Source: Candidatus Gallibacteroides avistercoris (GTDB lineage: Bacteria > Bacteroidota > Bacteroidia > Bacteroidales > CHK158-818). From it: a stretch of DNA of 19,056 nt. The notes under the pieces are model-generated. The model did no database searches and had not been told where the DNA came from. It saw nothing but the letters and a program-made list of their open reading frames with translations. This document shows, in pieces, positions 1 through 7,607 of this stretch (its first letter is position 1; each line of letters opens with the position of its first letter). Made by a program: the position numbers and the translations under genes. The DNA is taken from positions 1 through 19,056 of the forward strand of contig DVNA01000133.1 of NCBI GenBank assembly GCA_018714665.1. Direction: 5' to 3'.

Positions 1-1
1 T

Positions 2-457
2 TCATCGGACAAGTTACTTCCTTCGGGAAGCGGCTCGATGGATTTTGCAGATTTACAAGAGAGCCAGGATTTTAGAGAGATTATCATCCAAGCGGCGGAG
101 AGAGAATTGCACGAAGAGACCAATATAGACGCCAACAACATACAAAAGACAGAAATCCTCGGTTTTTATCGGGATTTAAACCGAGGGGGGAAACCTGAAT
201 TTTGCTGTTTAACTTATCTAAAACCCAATAAACTCGAACTTCGAGAAATTATTACACCCAGCCAATCGGAACAACGGGACGATTTTAAGACCATCAAAAT
301 CTTTGATGGGAAAGAGTTTCTCTCCTCGGCATGGGATAATTCCCTGCAAGACTCTCCCAAAGAATACTCCCTGGCACTGTATATGAACTATTTCATGTTG
401 TGCAAATATTTCCATTCTACGATATCTTTATATCAAGAAGAAAATTATCCCCAATAG
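2..457 (+). CDS. Nudix hydrolase, 3' part (5' end outside window)
   Basis: The frame is open from the first codon of the window, so this is probably the C-terminal 151 residues of a longer protein; an internal ATG at 38 is a less likely start. Seen: AAERELHEETNI, the core of the Nudix box (E-x7-REL-x-EE), which in this family binds the divalent metal for hydrolysis of nucleoside diphosphate-linked substrates. The glycine side of the box is unusual. LPSGSG lies upstream and about 13 extra residues (FADLQESQ and neighbours) separate it from the first glutamate, instead of the usual five. The substrate cannot be told. It ends 15 nt before the GH26 gene, on the same strand, so the two may share a transcript, but no functional link is evident. 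Confidence 0.72.
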   Translation, partial: SSDKLLPSGSGSMDFADLQESQDFREIIIQAAERELHEETNIDANNIQKTEILGFYRDLNRGGKPEFCCLTYLKPNKLELREIITPSQSEQRDDFKTIKIFDGKEFLSSAWDNSLQDSPKEYSLALYMNYFMLCKYFHSTISLYQEENYPQ

Positions 458-472
458 TATATTATCAAGATT

Positions 473-1606
473 ATGACAAAACGACTTTTTATTTCCTTGT
501 TTCTCTTCTGTGCAATATGCTGTCTTCAAGCACAAGAGATTGCAACAGACCCACAAGCCACCCCCGAGACAAAGGCTATGTACCAATACCTGCTCGAAAC
601 GCAAAAGAGCGGGCACATCCTGCTGGGGCATCACGACGCCCTGGCTTACGGACACGGTTGGAGAGACACTCCCGGCAAATCGGACGTAAAAGAGATGACC
701 GGAAGCCATCCGGCCGTATGCAGCATGGATTTCGGCAAGATAGAGCACAACGCCGAGAAGAACATCAACGGTATTCCTTTCGACAAGATGCGCGAGCTGA
801 TCCGATATGCCTACCAACGTGGGCAAACCATTATGATGTGTTGGCACGTGGACAATCCCAAGACATACGCTCCCGGAAAGCCCTATCCACAAGGAACATC
901 GTGGGACAATTCGGACAATACCGTTGTCCGGGAAATCATTCAGGAGGGCTCTCCGCTGAACACTACATTCAAAACCTGGTTAGACCGGCTGGCCGCTTAC
1001 ATCCTCTCGCTGACCGACGAACAGGGGAAACCCATCCCGTTTATCTTCCGGCCCTGGCACGAACATACCCAATCCTGGAACTGGTGGGGCAGCAAATGCG
1101 CCACGGACGAAGAGTTCCGCGCTTTGTGGGAATTTACCCTCCGTTACCTGAGAGACGAGAAAGGAATCCATCAAATGATCTATGCCATCTCTCCGCAAAT
1201 GGACGAGGTCTATCCCGACACCCAGAAACGCCTCACCTACCGGTGGCCCGGAGACAAGCTGGTGGACTTTATCGGGATGGACTGTTACCACGGTCGGAAC
1301 AAAAAAGCGTTCGCTTCGAATGTTAAAGCCATAGCAGAGCTCTCGGTACAAAAACAAAAGCCCTGCGGTATCACCGAAACAGGCATCGAGGGGGTAAACT
1401 ATCCTGCCTATTTCACCGAAGAGGTACAGCCGGCCTTGGAGAACAATCCGGTCTCCCTGATCGTTTTCTGGCGAAACGACAGCCGCTCGAAAACCCACCA
1501 TTTCCTGCCCTACAAAGGGCATCCGGCAGAAGCGGATTTCGTCCGGTTTACCCAATGGCCCGTCATCCTGCTGGAAAAAGATTTACAGACTGGCGTTTCA
1601 CAATAG
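473..1606 (+). CDS. Exported GH26 beta-mannanase-like glycoside hydrolase
   Basis: This encodes a 377-residue secreted enzyme of glycoside hydrolase family 26, whose members mostly cut beta-1,4-mannans by a retaining mechanism. Seen: a signal peptide with a hydrophobic stretch at residues 4-18 and a likely signal peptidase I cut after LQA (residue 20). The family motif FRPWHEH spans 192-198 with acid/base Glu197, and ITETG spans 300-304 with nucleophile Glu302. The aromatic-rich SWNWWG (201-206) follows the first motif, as expected for the substrate cleft. No carbohydrate-binding module or lipobox is visible, so a soluble periplasmic single-domain enzyme is likely. The ATG at 473 has no clear Shine-Dalgarno, normal for this phylum. 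Activity on mannan is inferred from family; other GH26 specificities (for example exo-mannobiohydrolase) are possible. Confidence 0.92.
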   Translation: MTKRLFISLFLFCAICCLQAQEIATDPQATPETKAMYQYLLETQKSGHILLGHHDALAYGHGWRDTPGKSDVKEMTGSHPAVCSMDFGKIEHNAEKNINGIPFDKMRELIRYAYQRGQTIMMCWHVDNPKTYAPGKPYPQGTSWDNSDNTVVREIIQEGSPLNTTFKTWLDRLAAYILSLTDEQGKPIPFIFRPWHEHTQSWNWWGSKCATDEEFRALWEFTLRYLRDEKGIHQMIYAISPQMDEVYPDTQKRLTYRWPGDKLVDFIGMDCYHGRNKKAFASNVKAIAELSVQKQKPCGITETGIEGVNYPAYFTEEVQPALENNPVSLIVFWRNDSRSKTHHFLPYKGHPAEADFVRFTQWPVILLEKDLQTGVSQ

Positions 1607-1654
1607 CAACCACCGAGCTGTTAGGGCCTTCTGGACCGATTCAACCCAAACAAA

Positions 1655-1685
1655 TTTGATTTTCGGATGAATTATCGTATATTCG
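1655..1685 (+). promoter_or_regulatory. Bacteroidota-type promoter for the sugar kinase gene
   Basis: TTTG at 1655-1658 is followed after 19 nt by TATATTCG at 1678-1685, one mismatch from the TAnnTTTG -7 consensus. It lies 30 nt upstream of the kinase ATG and after the GH26 stop, so the kinase can be transcribed separately. Confidence 0.6.
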
Positions 1686-1714
1686 CCAAACATTAACTTT
1701 TAAGATTTTATACA

Positions 1715-2806
1715 ATGACGAACAAAGAAAATATTGTAAACCAGTTCGATATCGAAGGGACTGTTGCCGAAATTGCTCCGCTGGGGAACGGGTTGATAAA
1801 CGACACGTTCAAGGTGATCACCCAGGAAAAGGACGCGCCCGATTATGTACTGCAACGGATAAACCACGCCATATTCAAAGACGTTGACCTGCTTCAACGC
1901 AACATACAACGGGTTACCGACCACATCCGTACCAAACTGGCCGCGCGCGGCGAAACGGACATCGAGCGGAAAACCCTGCGCATCATTCCGGCTCGGGACG
2001 GGAAACTATACCATTTCGACGGCGAAAACTACTGGCGCATAACCGTACTCATCCCCAGGGTAAAGACCTACGAAGCCGTTACGCCCGAATTTGCATACTA
2101 CACGGGAAAAGCGTTCGGCGACTTCCAATCCATGCTGGTAGATATCCCGGGCGAACCGCTGGGAGAGACAATTCCCAACTTCCACAACATGGAGACCCGC
2201 TTAGAGGCATTTAAGGAAACCGTTGCCCGCGACCCCGAAGGACGGGTGAAGAAAGCCCAATGGCTGATAGACGAGCTGATGAAACGCGCCTACGAAATGT
2301 GTAAAGCCGAACGGCTGCACCGCGAAGGGAAACTGCCCAAACGCATCAACCATTGCGATACGAAGGTGAACAATATGCTTTTCGATGAAAACGGGCAGGT
2401 ATTGTGCGTAATCGACCTCGACACGACCATGCCGGGTTACGTACTGTCAGACTTCGGTGATTTCATCCGGACTGCCGGGAACACCGGGGCCGAAGATGAC
2501 GAGAATCTGGACAATGTAAACCTGAACATGGAGATTTTCAAATCGTATGCCAAAGGGTATATAGAAAGCGCCCAATCGTTCCTGCTTCCCATCGAGACCG
2601 AAAACCTGCCGTTCGGGGCCAAACTGCTCACCTATATGCAAACGGTGCGTTTCCTGACGGACTACCTCGACGGCGACCACTACTACAAGATAAAACATCC
2701 CGAACACAACTGGCAACGGTCGCTGGCCCAGTTCAAACTGCTGCAAAGCATTGAAGACCACGAAAACGAAATGTCGGCCTATATAAAAAGTTTGATGACG
2801 GCATAA
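1715..2806 (+). CDS. APH-fold sugar kinase, N-acetylhexosamine 1-kinase-like
   Basis: A 363-residue cytoplasmic kinase of the aminoglycoside phosphotransferase (APH) fold. Seen: a nucleotide-binding N-lobe with APLGNGLINDTF (21-32) and YVLQRIN (44-50), a catalytic loop NHCDTKVNNMLFD (212-224) with Asp215 as the likely base, and a metal-binding segment VIDLDT (232-237) followed by SDFGD (245-249). Overall layout and length fit N-acetylhexosamine 1-kinases (NahK), which make hexosamine 1-phosphates for sugar salvage; homologues are often labelled only as phosphotransferase family proteins. The gene follows the GH26 gene but has its own promoter and a strong terminator, so joint action in mannoside or N-glycan use is only suggestive. 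The exact sugar acceptor is not certain. Confidence 0.78.
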   Translation: MTNKENIVNQFDIEGTVAEIAPLGNGLINDTFKVITQEKDAPDYVLQRINHAIFKDVDLLQRNIQRVTDHIRTKLAARGETDIERKTLRIIPARDGKLYHFDGENYWRITVLIPRVKTYEAVTPEFAYYTGKAFGDFQSMLVDIPGEPLGETIPNFHNMETRLEAFKETVARDPEGRVKKAQWLIDELMKRAYEMCKAERLHREGKLPKRINHCDTKVNNMLFDENGQVLCVIDLDTTMPGYVLSDFGDFIRTAGNTGAEDDENLDNVNLNMEIFKSYAKGYIESAQSFLLPIETENLPFGAKLLTYMQTVRFLTDYLDGDHYYKIKHPEHNWQRSLAQFKLLQSIEDHENEMSAYIKSLMTA

Positions 2807-2822
2807 AACCAATCCAGTCATA

Positions 2823-2858
2823 AAAAAATCCTGCCTAACTTTTTAGGCAGGATTTTTT
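2823..2858 (+). terminator. Strong intrinsic terminator after the kinase gene
   Basis: An 11-bp perfect stem (ATCCTGCCTAA, 2828-2838, with 2843-2853) has a 4-nt loop and is followed by a T run to 2858. A runs precede the stem, so it could also work on the minus strand. Confidence 0.93.
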
Positions 2859-2972
2859 ATGCCCGAAACGAAATTACAACCGTATTATTCGGTGAGACCT
2901 CCGGCCAACACCTTTACCCTGTTGTGTTCCCGCAAAAGGCATATACACAATACCATTGTCATTCCGTGAAAG

Positions 2973-3221
2973 ATGCTACAAGCATTTTATACTGAATTAT
3001 ACATGATCAATGAAATAAATATACCTCCTTCAAGAGAACTTGGGAAAAGCCATAGAAAAGTTATTATGAAAGGATATCACGATACACCTGTCTATCTACA
3101 TCCCGAAATCAATGCGAAAGTTCTGTTACGGGTTGATTCATTAAAAAGAATTGCAATGAACGTTGCCTATTGTTATGGTTTTGCATATTTTTGTGATGAA
3201 ATAAAAAATATTATTTTTTAA
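2973..3221 (+). CDS. Hypothetical small protein, doubtful
   Basis: An open frame of 82 codons, with an alternative ATG at 3003 giving 72 residues. I do not recognise the product. The translation is Lys/Ile rich, has no signal peptide or clear membrane helix, and carries no motif I can name. Base use is much more AT rich than in the flanking genes, no promoter of the local type lies immediately upstream, and a weak hairpin overlaps its end. It may be a real orphan gene, a decayed gene remnant, or chance. Confidence 0.3.
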   Translation: MLQAFYTELYMINEINIPPSRELGKSHRKVIMKGYHDTPVYLHPEINAKVLLRVDSLKRIAMNVAYCYGFAYFCDEIKNIIF

Positions 3222-3281
3222 TCCGTTCAATAGGGATTATTTCCATCATGTCATGTAAAAGCCGTTAGGCTGTTTGAAGTA

Positions 3282-3312
3282 TTTGTCTTTTCTATACCAT
3301 AATATAACTTTT
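3282..3312 (+). promoter_or_regulatory. Possible promoter of the YD-repeat lipoprotein gene
   Basis: TTTG at 3282-3285 is followed after 19 nt by TAACTTTT at 3305-3312, one base off TAnnTTTG. It lies 18 nt before the ATG. Confidence 0.45.
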
Positions 3313-3330
3313 TAAGTATCAAAAAAGAAT

Positions 3331-5091
3331 ATGCGAACCATCAACTTCGTGTTTAGCTTTGTGCTGATAACCGTTCTATCGGGATGTTCGGGCAATATTG
3401 AGCAAGACAAACCCTACACACCTCTATACTTGTATTACAATCAGCTTGAAATAGATAAGAACCTGACCTCCTATTTCCCTTATTTTGTAAACTATCCGAC
3501 CGATTGGTCAAAGATGGGATTGAAAGGAAGTCCCTCAGACGTGAAATATTTTACAGGTATTCAAGAGTTTGGACAAGAAATCTATTTCTTATATCAGTTC
3601 ATGAACTCCGGGAAACTGTTATTTTGGGGTATGTCAAATGAAATGCCTTCATTAACGGCATTTTCTTACGACGACCATGGCCGGTTGGAAGGTATTGTCC
3701 ACAACCCTTTTTTGGAAAGCCAAACCAATGGAAACCAACAATTCAGGTACAGGAACAACCGTCTGGTGAGCCTTACCAACAATGCGGTTGGTGTGGCTGA
3801 ACACTCTTATAGTTATTATGAAGACGGAACGCTGAAAAAGATTGAACCCATTATAGGCGATGATTACTTGTATACGCAATTCTCAGAAGTAGGGATCATG
3901 GAATTCGATACACTCGGACGACTGGTTCGTACGGAAGCTCCCAGAACGAATAATCCCATGATGGAAGACTTAATTAATCCGGAATATGATGTCATTGATC
4001 TCCCTTCTGTCTGCACTTATTCTTATACCGACAATCTGTGTACCGAGAAACTGGAAAAAATAGCATTCTTCATCAGGGGGGAACTACAAGATACCATCAT
4101 CTGCCGGAGTCGTTACATATATAATAGCTATGGGGATATTGAAACATGGGAATACGAAGGCGGATACTATATCCAAGGGGGGAATAACGGGAATCCCATT
4201 GGGCAGACAAAATTCACGGTTCATTACAGTTATGAATATGACGGCAACGATAACTGGACAACGCTTCGGATAACTCTGCCCGATAATCTCGACCAATATC
4301 ATGGTATGCTGAAATTCTATGAATTGCAGACTTCTCACCGTTATATCAGCAATCAGAGGAGTTATTCGCCAACTCCCGGTGAAAAACCCGAGGTAACCTT
4401 CCGTCGTGAGATAAATTACTACGAAAAGGCGGCAGAAGAGGTGAGTAAAATGGATAATGTGGAAGAATCGGATGAGGAACCAGAGGAGGAGAGCCTTTCC
4501 GTGCAGGGTGGAACTCCCCGATTTACATCCGTACAAGGATACGGGCTGTATGGTAGAGTGCGTGAGGTAACAGAAGGCGGAACAAGCAAACTCCGGTTTG
4601 ATGAATATGGAAACCTCATATTCCGTACGGACGAATTTGACAATGCGATAGAGTATAACTTTCAATCGCCCACCAAATACCTTCTTGCCACGGGAGAAGG
4701 GCCGTTTCATGTCGTTTGCGAGGGAAATCTCCGGAAAGAGATAGATGAAAACGGTATCGAACTAACCATAGAATATGAGTTCGACAACAGCGGAAGGGTT
4801 ATCCGGCACCGTTATATTGAGAGCAAGGAACCGGTAGAAAAAAGATATATATACGAAGGAGACGAAAAGTTCCCCTCAGAAATGGTCTGTGAATATTCTT
4901 TTGAGGATGGTTCCAGTGAGCTTACCAGTAAATATGTTTACACTGATTTTGACCAACACGGTAATTGGACCGAGCGTACAGTCAATAGCTCCTGGAAATA
5001 CATCAGATATAATCGCGTGGACAACAGTGAGAATATTTCTACCAGGACCGAGCCTGAGACAACAGAAACACGTACAATCTTTTACTTTTAA
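3331..5091 (+). CDS. Surface or periplasmic lipoprotein with YD/RHS-like repeats
   Basis: A 586-residue lipoprotein of unknown role. Seen: a type II signal peptide with lipobox LSGC, so Cys19 is the lipid-attached residue. The body carries many degenerate YD-type repeats, for example YDDHGRLEG, FDTLGRLVR, YNSYGDIETW, FDEYGNLIF, FDNSGRVIR and FDQHGNW, spaced as in RHS/YD beta-strand proteins. An acidic linker (EESDEEPEEES, roughly residues 378-390) separates two halves. Each half opens with a similar GL-x-G block (MGLKGSPSDV near 62; YGLYGRVREV near 406), which suggests an internal duplication. There is no RHS core endpoint motif or toxin tip, so a classic RHS polymorphic toxin is unlikely. 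Such proteins are common in gut Bacteroidales; binding or structural roles are conjecture. Confidence 0.7.
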   Translation: MRTINFVFSFVLITVLSGCSGNIEQDKPYTPLYLYYNQLEIDKNLTSYFPYFVNYPTDWSKMGLKGSPSDVKYFTGIQEFGQEIYFLYQFMNSGKLLFWGMSNEMPSLTAFSYDDHGRLEGIVHNPFLESQTNGNQQFRYRNNRLVSLTNNAVGVAEHSYSYYEDGTLKKIEPIIGDDYLYTQFSEVGIMEFDTLGRLVRTEAPRTNNPMMEDLINPEYDVIDLPSVCTYSYTDNLCTEKLEKIAFFIRGELQDTIICRSRYIYNSYGDIETWEYEGGYYIQGGNNGNPIGQTKFTVHYSYEYDGNDNWTTLRITLPDNLDQYHGMLKFYELQTSHRYISNQRSYSPTPGEKPEVTFRREINYYEKAAEEVSKMDNVEESDEEPEEESLSVQGGTPRFTSVQGYGLYGRVREVTEGGTSKLRFDEYGNLIFRTDEFDNAIEYNFQSPTKYLLATGEGPFHVVCEGNLRKEIDENGIELTIEYEFDNSGRVIRHRYIESKEPVEKRYIYEGDEKFPSEMVCEYSFEDGSSELTSKYVYTDFDQHGNWTERTVNSSWKYIRYNRVDNSENISTRTEPETTETRTIFYF

Positions 5092-5133
5092 TACCGTACA
5101 AATATTTTTACCGATATATACACGTGTACGGTA
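5092..5133. repeat. Inverted repeat after the lipoprotein gene
   Basis: TACCGTACA at 5092-5100 is exactly repeated in inverse as TGTACGGTA at 5125-5133 across a 24-nt loop. No T run follows, so it is not a normal intrinsic terminator. Confidence 0.5.
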
Positions 5134-5424
5134 CAGCATCAGCGTTATACCGAGGGCAAATGCCGGGATATATTGGACCGGACGATTCTTTCAAAGGTAG
5201 CATCGGTAATATTTACCCCAATCTATAAATAACGATGTCTATCCCTCCCCCCTTTGAAAGAGAACGGGTCTAAAAAATGTATTCAAATTTACCCCAAATC
5301 ATCATATTATACAAAGGGAATCCCCTACCAATCGATTGAGCGATGATTGATATTTATTCCGTATCCGAAGCGGGAATTGTTCCGACACATTCTCCAAATC
5401 GCCTACGGGCCTACGCTTCCAATA
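5134..5424. other. Intergenic region between convergent genes
   Basis: This separates the end of the lipoprotein gene (+) from the end of nfo (-). It holds no convincing ORF. A short direct repeat, ATTTACCCCAA, occurs near 5210 and again near 5287. No T-tailed hairpin for either strand was found. Confidence 0.4.
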
Positions 5425-6267
5425 TCATTGTTCCAGACCGTACAGCCAGGCTATCTCTTCCGCCCAAAGGGCCTCGTCGGGGGTTTCGAGTATCAACGGG
5501 ATGTTATCGAAGCGGGCATCGTTCATCAACAGGCGGAAAGGTTCTGCGCCCAAAACGCCCTTTCCCAGACTTTCGTGGCGATCGACCCGCGAATTAAGCC
5601 CTTTCTTGGCATCGTTCAGGTGCATTCCCCGCAAATACGAGAATCCCACAACCCGATCGAAATCGGCCCAGACCCGATCGAACATCTCTTGGGCCGACAG
5701 ATCGTAACCGGCGGCAAAGGCATGGCACGTATCCACGCAGACTCCTACCCGGCTCTTATCCTCTACCCGGTCTATAATCTGGGCCAGGTGTTCAAAGGCG
5801 AACCCCACGTTCGTTCCCTGTCCGGCGGTATTCTCGATAACGGCCGTTACACCCGCGGTTTTTTCGAGGGCCAGGTTAATCGACTCGGCAATGCGACCCA
5901 GGCAATCGTCCAGGGAAATCTCCTTCAAATGGCTGCCGGGATGAAAATTCAACAGCGACAACCCCAACTGCTCACACCGCTGCATCTCATCTAAAAAGGC
6001 CTCGCGCGACTTTTGCAAACCCTCCGACTGGGGATGCCCCAGGTTTATCAAATAGCTGTCATGGGGAAGAATCATATCCAACCGGAATCCGAATTCTTCA
6101 CACCGATGTTTGAACAACTCGATGCTTTGCGGCGAAAGGGACGGAGACTTCCACTGACGCTGGTTCTTGGTAAACAACGCAAAGGTTCTGGCCCCGATGG
6201 AACGGGCATTGACCGGAGCATTTTCTACTCCGCCCGAAGCGCTGACGTGCGCACCAATATATTTCAT
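5425..6267 (-). CDS. nfo: Endonuclease IV (AP endonuclease)
   Basis: A 280-residue deoxyribonuclease IV, which cuts the backbone 5' of abasic sites in base excision repair using a three-zinc centre. All nine zinc ligands known from E. coli Nfo are present at identical numbering: His69, His109 (NFHPGSH), Glu145 (ENTAGQG), Asp179 and His182 (VDTCHAF), His216 (MHLND), Asp229 and His231 (DRHESLGKG), and Glu261 (LETPDE). The length is that of the family. The ATG at 6267 follows a good minus-strand promoter and begins MKYIGAHVSASGG, the usual family N terminus. It is transcribed alone, divergent from the PH-domain gene. Confidence 0.97.
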   Translation of the reverse strand: MKYIGAHVSASGGVENAPVNARSIGARTFALFTKNQRQWKSPSLSPQSIELFKHRCEEFGFRLDMILPHDSYLINLGHPQSEGLQKSREAFLDEMQRCEQLGLSLLNFHPGSHLKEISLDDCLGRIAESINLALEKTAGVTAVIENTAGQGTNVGFAFEHLAQIIDRVEDKSRVGVCVDTCHAFAAGYDLSAQEMFDRVWADFDRVVGFSYLRGMHLNDAKKGLNSRVDRHESLGKGVLGAEPFRLLMNDARFDNIPLILETPDEALWAEEIAWLYGLEQ

Positions 6268-6295
6268 AACGAATCTGTTTTTAGGGTAATCTGAA

Positions 6296-6327
6296 CAAAG
6301 TTAATCAAAATCCCCTGCGACAGCAAA
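6296..6327 (-). promoter_or_regulatory. Promoter of nfo
   Basis: Read on the minus strand, TTTG (6324-6327) is followed after 20 nt by TAACTTTG (6296-6303), a full match to the Bacteroidota TTTG / TAnnTTTG pattern, about 29 nt before the nfo ATG. Confidence 0.75.
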
Positions 6328-6335
6328 TATTTGCC

Positions 6336-6343
6336 TATATTTG
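6336..6343 (+). promoter_or_regulatory. -7 box for the PH-domain/TrmH genes
   Basis: TATATTTG fits TAnnTTTG and lies 20 nt before the ATG at 6364. No clear -33 TTTG is seen at the right distance. Its position rules out the in-frame TTG at 6331 as the start codon. Confidence 0.55.
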
Positions 6344-6363
6344 CTTTTATTAAAAAGAGAGCT

Positions 6364-6849
6364 ATGGCAATACTAATGACCAAAAGAGTGATCGATTTTA
6401 TCTACGGCGCCTCGAAGGTAAAAAGAAGATTTCAAGCAGCCCACCCGGATGAAACGGTGCTGGCCTCGGATGCCTGCAAAGGCTTTGTCTCCAACCGGGA
6501 CAAGGCGGTGAAACAGAGGGCCGACTGGGTTACCGCCCAACGGGCAACTCTTTTGCTGACCGACAAGAGAATCGTCTGCGGCAAATGGGAGATACCGCTC
6601 GATAGTGTTGTAGAGGCTCACCTGATTACCTTCTCTTCGCTTTTCAGCAGCGGACAGGTACTGAAAATAGAAACCGCGGAGGGAGATTTTTACCAATTCG
6701 GCATGGAGAAAAACCCGGAATGGACACGCCAATCTGCCCTGCCGCTTACCCTCGAAAAGGGCCCCTCCATACACCCGCTCGTCAAAACGCTGTTCTGGGT
6801 AATTTTACTCGGATACCTGATATACTCTTTTTTTAATATCAACGGCTGA
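6364..6849 (+). CDS. PH-like domain protein with C-terminal membrane helix
   Basis: A 161-residue protein of unknown function. The middle part (LLLTDKRIVCGKWEIPLDSVVEAH, about residues 64-87) has the pattern of bacterial PH-like domains: a strand, T-[DN]-x-R-[IL], then an I-P-L-x-x-V strand. VLKIETAEGDFYQFGM follows as the next strands. A hydrophobic stretch near the C terminus (PLVKTLFWVILLGYLIYSFF, about 138-157) looks like one membrane anchor. I chose the ATG at 6364 because a -7 promoter box overlaps the possible upstream start. Its stop lies 3 nt before the methyltransferase ATG, so the two are probably translated in a coupled way, though no functional link is known. Confidence 0.65.
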   Translation: MAILMTKRVIDFIYGASKVKRRFQAAHPDETVLASDACKGFVSNRDKAVKQRADWVTAQRATLLLTDKRIVCGKWEIPLDSVVEAHLITFSSLFSSGQVLKIETAEGDFYQFGMEKNPEWTRQSALPLTLEKGPSIHPLVKTLFWVILLGYLIYSFFNING

Positions 6850-6852
6850 AAA

Positions 6853-7605
6853 ATGTTAAGCAAAAACAAAATAGGGTTTATACGCTCGCTCGATGCCAAA
6901 AAGGCCCGGGAGGCAGAGAACTGTTTCCTGGCCGAAGGCAACAAACTGGTAAACGATACCATCCGCTACTTCGACTGCCGACTGCTGGTAGCCACCGAAC
7001 AATGGCTGGAACAACATCCCGACATTCAGTCCCGGGAAACCATCACCGCTACCAAAGAGGAGATTCGGAAATGCTCCCTGCTGAAAAACCCGCAAGAGGT
7101 GATAGCCGTCTATCGGAAACCGGAATACCCCATCGATATAGAGGCGTTAAGAGGTTGTCTGGTATTGGCATTAGATACGGTACAGGACCCCGGCAACCTG
7201 GGAACCATCGTACGGATAGCCGACTGGTTCGGCATCCGCGACATCGTTTGCTCGGAAACGTGTGCCGACATCTATAATCCCAAAACGGTACAGGCCACCA
7301 TGGGAGCGCTGGCACGGGTACGGGTACACTACACCTCGCTGGCCGACTTTCTGAGACAGATACACCCCTTACCCGTTTACGGGACATTTCTGGAAGGGAA
7401 CGACATCTACCGGGAGGAATTATCGGGTAACGGCGTAATCGTCATGGGCAACGAAGGGAACGGCATCTCGGAGGCGATAAAACCATTCGTGGAGAGAAAA
7501 CTCTACATACCGAACTACCCGCCCGGCGCTGAAACGTCCGAATCGTTGAACGTGGCAATCGCCACGGCCATAACCTGTGCCGAGTTCAGGCGCCGTACCC
7601 GTTAA
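6853..7605 (+). CDS. TrmH/SpoU-family RNA 2'-O-methyltransferase
   Basis: A 250-residue SPOUT methyltransferase that should transfer a methyl group from S-adenosylmethionine to a ribose 2'-OH of rRNA or tRNA. The three SpoU motifs are present. Motif 1 is LDTVQDPGNLGTIVRIADWFG (107-127, split here as LDTVQDPGNLG and TIVRIADWFG) with Asn115 and Arg121. Motif 2 is VIVMGNEGNGIS (195-206) with Glu201. Motif 3 is SLNVAIATAI (231-240), part of the cofactor knot. An N-terminal extension of about 100 residues, with FLAEGNKLV, matches the SpoU substrate-binding domain of RlmB/TrmH-like rRNA enzymes. The target nucleotide cannot be read from the sequence. It ends convergently with the phosphorylase gene, with 2 nt between the stop codons. 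Confidence 0.9.
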   Translation: MLSKNKIGFIRSLDAKKAREAENCFLAEGNKLVNDTIRYFDCRLLVATEQWLEQHPDIQSRETITATKEEIRKCSLLKNPQEVIAVYRKPEYPIDIEALRGCLVLALDTVQDPGNLGTIVRIADWFGIRDIVCSETCADIYNPKTVQATMGALARVRVHYTSLADFLRQIHPLPVYGTFLEGNDIYREELSGNGVIVMGNEGNGISEAIKPFVERKLYIPNYPPGAETSESLNVAIATAITCAEFRRRTR

Positions 7606-7607
7606 GG

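Larger units (their letters stand above)
2866..3330. other. AT-rich intergenic stretch with one doubtful small ORF
   Basis: There is no recognisable gene between the kinase terminator and the lipoprotein gene apart from the doubtful ORF at 2973-3221. A weak 6-bp hairpin (TAATCC at 3219-3224 with GGATTA at 3234-3239) ends that ORF, and a possible promoter for the lipoprotein lies at 3282-3312. No tRNA or repeat was seen. Confidence 0.5.

Noticed and set aside
400..1326. A 308-codon open frame overlapping the GH26 gene
   Set aside because: It is a Pro/Arg-rich shadow in another frame of a gene whose catalytic motifs are all present.
3331..5091. RHS polymorphic toxin
   Set aside because: No RHS core endpoint, no C-terminal toxin domain and no immunity gene; the protein is a lipoprotein ending in repeat-like sequence.
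5347..5994. Plus-strand open frame of 215 codons opposite nfo
   Set aside because: It is antisense to a fully conserved endonuclease IV and has no recognisable features.
6331..6363. TTG start for the PH-domain gene
   Set aside because: A TATATTTG -7 box overlaps it; the ATG at 6364 has purines at a proper distance.
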